Positions 51,706 through 59,237 of a stretch of 64,000 bases of DNA are shown in pieces. The DNA is from Terriglobia bacterium (GTDB taxonomy: Bacteria; Acidobacteriota; Terriglobia; Acidiferrales; UBA7541), in NCBI GenBank assembly GCA_020073375.1, contig JAIQFG010000008.1, forward strand, positions 1 to 64,000, in the 5' to 3' direction. The notes under the pieces are model-generated. The model saw nothing but the letters and a program-made list of their open reading frames with translations. It was not told the DNA's origin and made no database searches. The position numbers were made by a program, and so were the translations under genes. Each line of letters begins with the position of its first letter. Within the stretch, counting starts at the first letter, position 1.

Positions 51706-53397
51706 ATGGTCACAATCCCAGCACTGATGGACGAGTCTCCGCGCCGGGCGATGACGCTGGCGTCAAGTTTGCGCCGGGTGGTGTCGTTTCCGATTTTTCT
51801 CGCGGCACTGCTTGTGGCGGGGGCATTTTCGGGCGCCAAGCCGAACATTCTCGACCCCGACACCTGGTGGCACATCGCGGTGGGCCAGCGCATATTGCAG
51901 ACGCACGCGTGGCCGCAGACCGATGTCTATTCGTGGACTGTTTCCGGGACTCCGTGGATCGCCTACGAATGGCTGGGCGAAGTCGGGATGGGAGCGGCGG
52001 CGTCAATCGGGGGGATGTGGTCGGCGACGATGCTGCTGGTGGCCTTGGCCGCGATCCTGACGATTCTGATTTATTACTACGCGAGCCTGCGCTGCGGGGA
52101 CTGCAAGGCCGCATTCGTCGCGGCCGTCACGCTGCTGCCGATTCTGGTGCCGTTTTTCACGCTGCGGCCGCAATTGATGGGCGCGATTTTTCTGGTGATC
52201 ACGCTGATCGTGCTGGAAAAATTCCGGCGTGGGAATGCGCGGGCGCTCTGGATTCTGCCGCCGTTGTTTTTGTGCTGGGTGAATACGCACGGATCGTTCG
52301 TGTTCGGATTTCTGGCGCTGGGCGTGACCTGGCTTGCCGGGCAGACGGAATTTTCCGCCGGGGGAATTTTCGCCGAGCGCTGGACCAGGAGTCAGAGCCT
52401 GCAGCTGCTGGTTTCGATTTTTTTCTGCGTGCTGATCCTGCCGGTCACGCCGTACGGCACGCGCGTGGCCGCCTATCCGCTGACCATGGCACTGGGGCAG
52501 CCGGTGAACGTGAACAACATCCAGGAGTGGCAGCCGGTCGGAACGCAGTTGATGCTTGGAAAATTTTTTCTGGTTGTGGTGCTGCTGTTTTTTCTGGTGT
52601 CGCTGCTGCAGCAACCCAGATTCCGGCTGGCGGAAGTGGCGCTGGCGCTTTTTGGAGTCTATGCGGCGTGCGTGCATTTGCGATTCATCATGCTGTTCGT
52701 CATTTTGCTGGCGCCGTTGTGGGCGCTGATGCTGTCGCGCTGGGTGCCGGCGTACCGGCGCGAGATCGATCATCCCTGGATCAACGCCGCGCTGATGTCG
52801 GCGATCGCAATCGGCATGATTTTTTTCTTTCCCTCGCGCCGGGACCTGGGCGAGCGCGTGGCCAAGGATTATCCGATGGGAGCAGTGCAGTACCTGACCC
52901 AGCATCCGGTGCAGGGACGAGTGCTGAACGAGTACGGATGGGGCGGGTTTCTGATCTGGGCCGGCGCGCCGAGGAACTTGATCTTCATCGACGGGCGGGC
53001 GGATATTTATGAATTTGAGGGCGTGCTGTCCGATTACCTGAGCATTGTGCGTCTGGAGCCCAAGGCGTTCCAGCTACTGAACAAGTATGACGTGCAGGCC
53101 TGCCTGATTCCCATCGACGGCCCGTTGAATACCGCGCTTTCGGCTGTTCCCGGGTGGGAGCGCGTCTTTCATGACCAGGTGGCCGCCGTGTACATCCGCA
53201 AGACCGCCGCGCCGGGGCAATCAGAGGCTCCAACGGATCACAAGGCTGCTCCCCGGATTGTCGGCGGGGAAGTGAATGCGATTCGTAACAAGGAAAATGT
53301 TTTCCTGAATACAAATGGTCACAGTAGGCTGGGCCCGACGGCCTTCAGTTCGGCCCAACTGATTGATTTGACAGGTTCTTATCTGCAGGCTCGATAA
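51706..53397 (+). CDS. Polytopic membrane protein, GT-C glycosyltransferase-like
   Basis: 563 aa with about 10-12 membrane helices and a soluble C-terminal domain (about residues 390-510). The first extracytoplasmic loop has NILDPDTWWHIAVGQRIL (D50, D52), the position and style of the acidic catalytic motif in GT-C enzymes. The loop domain includes VLNEYGWGGFLIWAGAPRNLIFIDGRADIYE, common in this uncharacterised family. Sitting between tadG and a flp gene, it may glycosylate pilins or secreted proteins (inference). The start is ATG 51706 or 51727; neither has a clear ribosome site. A second GT-C protein begins at 63097. Confidence 0.8.
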   Translation: MVTIPALMDESPRRAMTLASSLRRVVSFPIFLAALLVAGAFSGAKPNILDPDTWWHIAVGQRILQTHAWPQTDVYSWTVSGTPWIAYEWLGEVGMGAAASIGGMWSATMLLVALAAILTILIYYYASLRCGDCKAAFVAAVTLLPILVPFFTLRPQLMGAIFLVITLIVLEKFRRGNARALWILPPLFLCWVNTHGSFVFGFLALGVTWLAGQTEFSAGGIFAERWTRSQSLQLLVSIFFCVLILPVTPYGTRVAAYPLTMALGQPVNVNNIQEWQPVGTQLMLGKFFLVVVLLFFLVSLLQQPRFRLAEVALALFGVYAACVHLRFIMLFVILLAPLWALMLSRWVPAYRREIDHPWINAALMSAIAIGMIFFFPSRRDLGERVAKDYPMGAVQYLTQHPVQGRVLNEYGWGGFLIWAGAPRNLIFIDGRADIYEFEGVLSDYLSIVRLEPKAFQLLNKYDVQACLIPIDGPLNTALSAVPGWERVFHDQVAAVYIRKTAAPGQSEAPTDHKAAPRIVGGEVNAIRNKENVFLNTNGHSRLGPTAFSSAQLIDLTGSYLQAR

Positions 53398-53406
53398 AGA
53401 TTTGAA

Positions 53407-53422
53407 TGGCATTCCGGGTGCA
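53407..53422 (+). promoter_or_regulatory. Sigma-54-like promoter of the GFGGNN-tailed pilin
   Basis: TGGCATTCCGGGTGCA: TGGCA at -24, GTGCA at -12, correct spacing, 53 bases before ATG 53475. The distance matches that of the tandem-pilin promoter (55 bases). Confidence 0.6.
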
Positions 53423-53474
53423 CTAATTTGCTTTGTTTGGGGGGTAGCTCATCCTGTCTGCAGGGAGTTTTTCG

Positions 53475-53825
53475 ATGAAAAAATTTCTGGCACGTCTGTG
53501 GAAGGAACAACTCGCGCAGGACACGACTGAATACGCACTAATCCTGCTCATGATTTCGCTCTCCGCCGTTGCAGCCACGAAAACGCTTTCAAACGGTATC
53601 AAGGGCGCCTATTCGAATGTGGGGAGCAATATCTCATCCCATACGAGCGGCGGTGGTGGTGGGGACAACGACGGCGGATTCGGGGGAAATAACGGGTTTG
53701 GCGGGAATAACGGGTTCGGCGGGAACAACGGGTTCGGTGGCAACAACGGGTTTGGCGGGAACAACGGGTTCGGCGGGAATAATGGTTTTGGCGGGAACAA
53801 TGGATTTGGTGGTTTCGGACGATAA
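53475..53825 (+). CDS. Flp-type pilin with seven-fold GFGGNN tail
   Basis: 116 aa. Residues 1-58 are a normal Flp pilin: basic leader MKKFLARLWKEQLA, then QDTTEYALILLMISLSAVAATKTLSNGI with Glu and Tyr at +5/+6 of the expected cleavage site. The residue before cleavage is Ala14, not the usual Gly. From residue 60 a Gly5-DND spacer leads into seven exact GFGGNN hexapeptides and a final GFGGFGR, half of the mature protein. Flp pilins are normally 50-60 aa without a tail. The low-complexity Gly/Asn/Phe tail would project from the fibre or be sticky or amyloid-like (inference). It has its own sigma-54-like promoter and terminator. Confidence 0.9.
   Translation: MKKFLARLWKEQLAQDTTEYALILLMISLSAVAATKTLSNGIKGAYSNVGSNISSHTSGGGGGDNDGGFGGNNGFGGNNGFGGNNGFGGNNGFGGNNGFGGNNGFGGNNGFGGFGR
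53676..53801 (+). repeat. Seven tandem 18-bp units encoding GFGGNN
   Basis: Units start GG(A/G/T)TT(C/T)GG and end AA(C/T)AA(C/T). Differences between units are almost all at third codon positions, so the hexapeptide is conserved while the DNA drifts. Copy number should vary between strains. Confidence 0.95.
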
Positions 53826-53876
53826 GCTTGGACGCACTACCTGCTGACTTCCAGGGGCGTACAAACTAGTATGTGG

Positions 53877-53912
53877 AACGGCGCGAGGCTAATCATCGCG
53901 CCGTTTTTTTTT
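53877..53912 (+). terminator. Rho-independent terminator after the tailed pilin
   Basis: A 10-bp perfect stem AACGGCGCGA (53877-53886) / TCGCGCCGTT (53896-53905) with 9-base loop and a run of nine T ending at 53912. Confidence 0.95.
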
Positions 53913-54400
53913 GAGTGCAGCCTGCACGAATCGCGACGTAAAGCACAACTTCATCCGTGTTGGGACGATTGGAAACTTGTTTTGAATCGATTTGGACGTT
54001 CCCCAATCTTTATTGTCCGGCCTTTTGCCATCGTCCTACCGCAGCCTGCCTCATATCTTCTTCAAAGGAATCCTCCTTGGCGCAGCGCGTTTTCCGGGGT
54101 GGCGAGCCCTGAGACAACGCGCCGACTGACGCCCAGAGCCTGACGGAAACGGAAACGAGCACGTCAGCTGAGTGTCTCCTGGGAGGACCAGGCAACCGAA
54201 TCCGTCCAGAGATCGCCGCAAACGGAAAACATTCAAGTTGGCCTGGCGGTGTTCACAATCGGAGTCATCTGCTTGCCCTGCACGCAAGTCGCGCGAAAGG
54301 GCCAAAGTATTCGGGGGGCAGTCATTTAATAGTAAATCTGGAACCGAAGGGGATCACGCGGAGCAACGCAGTGTTCACGAACGGGCACGCGAAAAACGCG

Positions 54401-54437
54401 CGAAATGCGGTCCGAGCAGGGGATGTCCCGCATTTCG
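54401..54437 (+). promoter_or_regulatory. Perfect 10-bp inverted repeat upstream of the tandem pilins (candidate activator site)
   Basis: CGAAATGCGG (54401-54410) and CCGCATTTCG (54428-54437), spaced 17 bases. It lies 55-90 bases upstream of the -24 element of the pilin promoter, where enhancer-binding proteins usually bind. No T tract follows. Confidence 0.5.
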
Positions 54438-54491
54438 ATGAAACGCAATGAATTGGCGGGGTTTGCAAGACAGAGCCGGGGGCCTCGCGAT

Positions 54492-54507
54492 TGGAAGCCT
54501 GAGTGCT
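54492..54507 (+). promoter_or_regulatory. Sigma-54-like promoter of the tandem Flp pilins
   Basis: TGGAAGCCTGAGTGCT: TGGAAG at -24 and GTGCT at -12 with GG-N10-GC spacing, 55 bases before ATG 54562. Confidence 0.5.
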
Positions 54508-54561
54508 ATATGGGGAATGAGGCCGGGGCTCTTTGCCTCAATTTTAATCCGGAGGAAGCAT

Positions 54562-54732
54562 ATGAAAGATCTTTTCTTGCGTTTGTGGAAGGACGAATCG
54601 GGGCAGGACCTGACCGAGTACGCGTTGCTGTTGGTCTTGATTGCCTTGGCAGCCATCACCGCGATGGGCACGCTGGCCAATGCGATCAACGCCGTCTACA
54701 CCACGGCAGCAAAAAACCTGGCAACGACCTAA
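54562..54732 (+). CDS. flp: Flp family type IVb pilin (copy 1)
   Basis: 56 aa: basic leader, then processing site G14 followed by QDLTEYALLLVLIALAAI, with Glu and Tyr at +5/+6 as required for TadV/CpaA. The hydrophobic helix is followed by TLANAINAVYTTAAKNLATT. It is the major structural subunit of the Tad fibre. GGAGG lies seven bases before ATG 54562. It is 12 bases upstream of a nearly identical copy. Too short for most gene-finding filters. Confidence 0.93.
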   Translation: MKDLFLRLWKDESGQDLTEYALLLVLIALAAITAMGTLANAINAVYTTAAKNLATT

Positions 54733-54744
54733 AGGAGGAATTCC

Positions 54745-54915
54745 ATGAAGGACCTCTTCCTTCAGCTGTGGCAGGACGAATCGGGCCAGGATTTAACGGA
54801 GTACGCCCTGTTGCTGGTACTGATTGCCTTGGCAGCGATTACATCCATGGGGACGCTGGCCAACGCGATCAAGACCGTTTACAACACGGCGGCCAAGAAC
54901 TTGGCAACCACGTAG
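54745..54915 (+). CDS. flp: Flp family type IVb pilin (copy 2)
   Basis: 56 aa, a tandem duplicate of copy 1. The sequence MKDLFLQLWQDESGQDLTEY differs from copy 1 at R7Q and K10Q; later changes are A34S (TSMG for TAMG), N43K, A44T and T47N. The cleavage motif and hydrophobic helix are unchanged. AAGGAGGAATTCC directly precedes the ATG. It shares the sigma-54-like promoter upstream of copy 1. It ends before a large hairpin (54940-54989) that separates pilins from the assembly genes. Confidence 0.93.
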   Translation: MKDLFLQLWQDESGQDLTEYALLLVLIALAAITSMGTLANAIKTVYNTAAKNLATT

Positions 54916-54939
54916 CTGCGCCGACCAGAGATGCCAATC

Positions 54940-54989
54940 ATGCCGCTGGCAGCCGGCGGCAGAGGAAAACTACCGCCGGCGAACGGCAT
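54940..54989 (+). promoter_or_regulatory. Large hairpin between pilin genes and assembly genes
   Basis: ATGCCG (54940-54945) pairs with CGGCAT (54984-54989) and GCCGGCGG (54952-54959) pairs with CCGCCGGC (54973-54980). There is no T run, so it may stabilise the abundant pilin mRNA 3' end or weaken read-through into cpaA rather than terminate fully. Confidence 0.5.
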
Positions 54990-55076
54990 CCTGATCGGGG
55001 CAGTGAAGAAGCTTTTTGGAATTCCGAATATGTCTCTGTTGTGACGGAGCAGGCAAGACGACGAAGGTGACCAAGA

Positions 55077-55613
55077 GTGGAGTCGATGACCTACATGATC
55101 TGGGGCCTGACCATCGCGCTTGCATTGTCCGCGGGCTGGATCGACTGGCGCACACGCCGGCTGCCGAACTGGCTGACCGTCAGCGGGTTTGCCGCCGGCA
55201 TCATCGGCAATTCGATTTTATACGGCTGGGCCGGGACCAAGGACGCCCTGCTTGGGGCGGCCATCCCGTTGGGGGTGCTGTTACCGGTGGTCATGCTGCG
55301 AGGACTGGGAGCCGGGGACTGGAAGCTGATGGGTGCGCTGGGAGCGCTTGTCGGGCGGGAAGAGATTATGCATCTGCTCCTGGCCACCATCATTTTCGCG
55401 GGTGTGATCGCCGCAGGGCAAATGATCTGGCAAAAGCGAGTGTTCGTCACCTTGCGGAACATGTACGAACTGGTCCGGGGGTTTTTTGTGTTCGGGCTGA
55501 AGCCGCATCCGGAACTGAATATTTACAACGGCGAGGCAAAATCCCTGCCGTTTGGCGTGGCCGCCGCGGCCGCCACGCTGGTTTGCTGGGCAATGATCGT
55601 AACGGGAATTTGA
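55077..55613 (+). CDS. cpaA: Prepilin peptidase (TadV/CpaA, A24 family)
   Basis: 178 aa with six predicted membrane helices. The two catalytic aspartates are D23 in AGWIDWRTRRLPNW and D81 in the GxGD-like GAGDWKLMGA. It cleaves the leaders of the Flp pilins and TadE/TadG proteins in this locus. It lacks the N-terminal methyltransferase domain, as usual for Tad systems. The start is GTG 55077, supported by GAAGGTGA six bases before; ATG 55086 is the alternative. It is followed after 21 bases by cpaB. Confidence 0.92.
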   Translation: MESMTYMIWGLTIALALSAGWIDWRTRRLPNWLTVSGFAAGIIGNSILYGWAGTKDALLGAAIPLGVLLPVVMLRGLGAGDWKLMGALGALVGREEIMHLLLATIIFAGVIAAGQMIWQKRVFVTLRNMYELVRGFFVFGLKPHPELNIYNGEAKSLPFGVAAAAATLVCWAMIVTGI

Positions 55614-55634
55614 TTTTTTCAGCAGGAGTCAACC

Positions 55635-56537
55635 ATGAATTGGCAGCGACTTGGAAGCGGTCTGGCAATCAGTTTGATTATCGGCCTTCTCGCAGGGTGG
55701 TTTGTATTCACGCAATTCAAAAAGCTGGCCATGGCAAAGACCATGCCCACGATCCAAGTGGTCGTTTCTTCCAAACCGCTTCCCCTGGGGACGCGTTTGC
55801 AGGCCGGCGATCTGAAACTGGTCACCTGGCCGGCCTCCCAGCCCGTGGAAGGAATGTTTACTCGTGTCGAGGATTGCGTGAACCGGGCCGTGATCACCTC
55901 CATGGTGGAAAATGAGCCGCTGCTGGAAGGAAAACTGGCTCCGCGGGACGGCGGCGCAGGGCTGTCCACAACCATCCCGGACGGGATGCGCGCGCTGTCT
56001 GTCGCGGTGAATGAAGTTGTCGGCGTGGCCGGATTTGTGGTGCCGGGAACGATGGTGGATGTTCTGGTGACCGGATCGTCCGGCGCGGGCGGGCAAAACT
56101 CGATTATCACACGCACCATCCTGGAAAATGTGCGTGTGCTCGCGGCCGGGCAAAAGATCGAACAGGACCGCGAGGGCAAACCGCAAACCGTGCCGGTGAT
56201 TACCCTGCTGGTCACGCCGGAAGAAGCCAACTCGCTGACCATGGCCAGCACGCAGGGGCGCATCCAGCTGGCGCTGCGCAACACGCTGGACTCGAAAAAG
56301 GTGGACCCTGCTCCGGTGCTGCAGGCTGTGCTGTTCGGAGGAGCGCCCGTGCCTCTCCCGGTCATGGCCGCGCCCAGGAAATCCGGAGGCGCGCCCGTGG
56401 TTCATGCGGCTCCGGCTCCGCCGGAAACATTCAATGTTGAAGTGATCCGCGGCGACAAGAAGGAAATTTCCAAGTTTCCGGGCCAGGCGCCGGCATCCGC
56501 ACCGGCGGCAACTCCGGCTCCGGCATCCGCGCAGTAG
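55635..56537 (+). CDS. cpaB: Flp pilus assembly protein CpaB/RcpC
   Basis: 300 aa. An N-terminal membrane helix (GSGLAISLIIGLLAGWFVF) is followed by a SAF domain (TIQVVVSSKPLPLGTRLQAGDLKLVTWPAS, residues about 40-68). The CpaB-conserved MRALSVAVNEVVGVAGFVVPGTMVDVLVTG and TVPVITLLVTPEEANSLTMASTQGRIQLALRN follow. The end is an Ala/Pro-rich tail. It modulates the CpaC secretin in the periplasm. AGCAGGAG precedes the start. Confidence 0.94.
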   Translation: MNWQRLGSGLAISLIIGLLAGWFVFTQFKKLAMAKTMPTIQVVVSSKPLPLGTRLQAGDLKLVTWPASQPVEGMFTRVEDCVNRAVITSMVENEPLLEGKLAPRDGGAGLSTTIPDGMRALSVAVNEVVGVAGFVVPGTMVDVLVTGSSGAGGQNSIITRTILENVRVLAAGQKIEQDREGKPQTVPVITLLVTPEEANSLTMASTQGRIQLALRNTLDSKKVDPAPVLQAVLFGGAPVPLPVMAAPRKSGGAPVVHAAPAPPETFNVEVIRGDKKEISKFPGQAPASAPAATPAPASAQ

Positions 56538-56561
56538 AGCAGGACAGAGGGTGAATTCGCG

Positions 56562-57992
56562 ATGAGCAATGACACTATGAACAAAACAAAAGAAGCCTTC
56601 ACGATCGGCATGATCTGCCTGGCGATTTTGATGTTCGGCGGGCCCGTGTTTGGACAAGAAGTGGCCGCGATCCCCGCAGCGGTGGCGACGGTCGGGGCGT
56701 CCGGGCCGTTCGTCCAACAAGCGGCTGCAGCGCAGCAGCCCGCGCCCGAGACCAGCGATCGACTGCACTTGCTGGTCGGCAGGTCACTGGTGATCACATC
56801 CCCCACGCGCGTGAAGCGCGTTTCGATCGCCGATCCGAACATCGTGGACGCCATCGTCATCAGCCCTTTTCAAGTTCTGCTCAACGGCAAAACCGCCGGG
56901 GGCGTATCGCTGGTCATCTGGGATGAATCAGATCAAAGCCAGACGTTTGAAATCTTCGTGGATCTGGACATCCTGGGCCTGACGCAGAAGATTCGAGAAG
57001 TCTTTCCGAACGAACCGGTGCGTGTGGAGGCCTCGAAGGATCTGGTCATGATTTCCGGCCACACCACGACGAAGGCAGTCGAGAACCAAATCCTGGCGAT
57101 CGTGTCCGGGGTTACGCCGAAGGTGGTGGATCTGATGCAATCGCCGGTCCCGCCCAGCGGAGGGGAAATTTCCCTGCAGGTGCGATTTGCGGAAGTGGAC
57201 CGCTCCGCGCTGACCGAGTTCGGGGTCAATTTATTCTATGGGGGGCAGAAGAACAACGCGGCAACGGGCACCCAGCAATTCGCGCCGATCCAACTGACGA
57301 ATCCAACCCCTTCGACGGCAGCCTACGGCATCTCCGACTTATTGAATATGTTTTATTTCCGCCCGGACTTGAATCTCGGCGCGACTATCAAGGATCTCCA
57401 GGGGAAGAACATTTTGCAGATTCTGGCCGAACCGAACCTGTTGACCGAGACGGGCAAGGAAGCCAGTTTTCTGGCCGGCGGCGAATTTCCGTATCCCGTG
57501 GTTCAGGGAACGGGAGGGGCCGGCAACGCCATCACGATTCAATTCCGGGAATATGGGATACGCCTGACGTTCACGCCAACGATCATGGAGAACGGCCAGA
57601 TTCACTTGAAGGTAAAGCCGGAAGTCAGCGCGCTGGACTACAGCAATTCTCTAACGATCTCGGGCTTTACGATTCCGGCAATTTCGACCAAGCGGGTGGA
57701 ATCGGAAATGGAGTTGAGCGACGGCCAAAGCTTCGCGATCGCGGGATTGGTGGACGATCGAGTGACCAAGCTGCTGAGCAAGGTCCCAGGAATCGGCGAT
57801 CTTCCGGTCCTGGGCCAGTTGTTCCGGAGCAGCTCGTACTCGAAATCGAAGACCGAGCTATTGATTTTGATCACGCCGCGAATCGTCAAGCCTCTTTCGC
57901 CGGGCGAAATTCCGGCAGGACCGATATTCCCCTCGGCCTTCATGGAGCCCTCGAAAGCGGAGGGAAGTTCCAAGCCGGCGGGAAAGCCATGA
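56562..57992 (+). CDS. cpaC: Tad secretin CpaC/RcpA
   Basis: 476 aa. A signal peptide (TIGMICLAILMFGGPVFGQ) comes first. A T2SS/T3SS pilus N-terminal domain reads HLLVGRSLVITSPTRVKRVSIADPNIVDAIVISPFQVLLNGKTAGGVSLVIWDE. A BON-like part is KDLVMISGHTTTKAVENQILAIV. The secretin domain runs LQVRFAEVDRSALTEFGVNLF...GKEASFLAGGEFPYPV...YGIRLTFTPTI to the C-terminal TELLILITPRIVKPL. It forms the outer-membrane channel of the pilus. It is 24 bases downstream of cpaB. Confidence 0.95.
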   Translation: MSNDTMNKTKEAFTIGMICLAILMFGGPVFGQEVAAIPAAVATVGASGPFVQQAAAAQQPAPETSDRLHLLVGRSLVITSPTRVKRVSIADPNIVDAIVISPFQVLLNGKTAGGVSLVIWDESDQSQTFEIFVDLDILGLTQKIREVFPNEPVRVEASKDLVMISGHTTTKAVENQILAIVSGVTPKVVDLMQSPVPPSGGEISLQVRFAEVDRSALTEFGVNLFYGGQKNNAATGTQQFAPIQLTNPTPSTAAYGISDLLNMFYFRPDLNLGATIKDLQGKNILQILAEPNLLTETGKEASFLAGGEFPYPVVQGTGGAGNAITIQFREYGIRLTFTPTIMENGQIHLKVKPEVSALDYSNSLTISGFTIPAISTKRVESEMELSDGQSFAIAGLVDDRVTKLLSKVPGIGDLPVLGQLFRSSSYSKSKTELLILITPRIVKPLSPGEIPAGPIFPSAFMEPSKAEGSSKPAGKP

Positions 57993-58050
57993 TGCTGGAT
58001 CCGGGAACGCGGCGCAGTCGCGGGGCAGTGATCGCGGGGCGAGGAACAAT

Positions 58051-59229
58051 ATGTTGAATGTGGCGGTAGTGAGTCCGGACGCGATAGGCCGGGCCGCGCT
58101 GGTCAAAGCGCTGCAGCAGACGGAGATGGTGCGTCACGTATTCGATTATTCCGACGCGCCGAGCACGTTTGTCGCGCTGACTGCCGCGCAGCCGGAAATC
58201 GTATTTCTGGAACTGTCTACAGAGGATCCCAACCCGCAGTTTGAGGTGGCCGCACATCTTCACCGGATGTCGCCGGCGATTCAGATTGTGGCTTGCTCGG
58301 CGCAGGCCGAGCCCGACGCGGCGCTGCTGATGAAGGCGATGCGGTTCGGCGTGCGTGAATTCATGCACACGCCGGTGGACCAGACGCTGCTTCGCGAAAT
58401 CATTTCGCGATTCGCGCAAGACCGGGGCGTGGTGGTGCCCAAGGCTCCGCAGAAGCTCATCGCCGTTGTAGGGGCAAAGGGCGGAGTGGGTACAACCACC
58501 GTGGCCGTGAATCTGGCCGTGCAAGCCGCGCAGGCCAGCGCGAAACGCGTGGTGCTGCTGGACCTGGGGCGGCCCTTCGGGCACGCCAGCCTAATGCTGG
58601 ATCTGCAGCCCAGGTTTTCGTTGCGCGACGCGGCGCAGAATTACGACCGGCTCGACAGCCACCTGCTCGACGGCTTCATGACCATCCACAAGAGCAAGCT
58701 CGCGGTGCTGGCGGGAATTGCGGATCCCACCGAGTGGTCGAGCATTTCGCTGAGCGCGGTCCCGCGGATCTCCGAAATCGCGCAAGCCAACAGCGACATC
58801 GTGATTGCCGACATGGGCGTTCATTACACGCCGGAATGGCTGCCCATGCTGGTGGGCGCGCGCAACGTGATGATCGTTTCCGAAGCGCACGTGCCGTCCC
58901 TGTGGGCGGTGGAACGCCAGATATCGGCGTTAACTTCGCAGGGGGTTCCGGCCAACGTGCTGCGGCTGGTGATCAACCGCTGGCACCGGCGGGACGAGGG
59001 AGTGCTGAAGAGCGTGGAGCAGAGAACCAAGCGCGACGTCTTTCTGCGCCTGCCAAACAATTTCGACAAGGTAAACGAAGCGATCAATTCCGGAATGCCG
59101 CTGGCGGACAATCATGACAACGCCATTGTTTCGCGGCTTCGGCAATTCGCCGGGGAATTGGCGGGCACGCCGGTGGCGGCGCGCCGCGGCGGCGGCTTCA
59201 GCAATCTGTTTTCATCTCACTCGAAGTAG
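58051..59229 (+). CDS. cpaE: Pilus localisation ATPase CpaE/TadZ
   Basis: 392 aa. Residues 1-125 form an atypical receiver-like domain without a phosphorylatable acidic pocket ([12 protein letters not shown]). Residues about 135-370 are a ParA/MinD-type ATPase with deviant Walker [11 protein letters not shown] (141-150), [14 protein letters not shown] and [14 protein letters not shown]. TadZ proteins place the Tad machine at the cell pole or membrane. It is 58 bases after cpaC and nine before cpaF. Confidence 0.93.
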   Translation: MLNVAVVSPDAIGRAALVKALQQTEMVRHVFDYSDAPSTFVALTAAQPEIVFLELSTEDPNPQFEVAAHLHRMSPAIQIVACSAQAEPDAALLMKAMRFGVREFMHTPVDQTLLREIISRFAQDRGVVVPKAPQKLIAVVGAKGGVGTTTVAVNLAVQAAQASAKRVVLLDLGRPFGHASLMLDLQPRFSLRDAAQNYDRLDSHLLDGFMTIHKSKLAVLAGIADPTEWSSISLSAVPRISEIAQANSDIVIADMGVHYTPEWLPMLVGARNVMIVSEAHVPSLWAVERQISALTSQGVPANVLRLVINRWHRRDEGVLKSVEQRTKRDVFLRLPNNFDKVNEAINSGMPLADNHDNAIVSRLRQFAGELAGTPVAARRGGGFSNLFSSHSK

Positions 59230-59237
59230 GAGAACCC

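Larger units (their letters stand above)
53826..54561. other. 736-base gap between pilin genes
   Basis: It contains the terminator at 53877-53912, an inverted repeat at 54401-54437 and a sigma-54-like promoter at 54492-54507. The only long frames (such as 53871-54143 and 54172-54441) have no start site or coding character. Between 53913 and 54400 nothing was recognised. Confidence 0.5.

Noticed and set aside
53676-53801. Regular short repeats that could be mistaken for a CRISPR array
   Set aside because: Units are 18 bp with no spacers and lie in frame inside a pilin gene as GFGGNN codons.
53871-54143. Plus-strand frame of 90 aa after the tailed pilin
   Set aside because: It starts inside the terminator hairpin, has no ribosome site and lacks coding character.
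54430-54480. TTGGCGGGGTTTGCA upstream of the tandem pilins as a sigma-54 promoter
   Set aside because: GG and GC are only eight bases apart, two short of the required ten; the site at 54492-54507 fits better.
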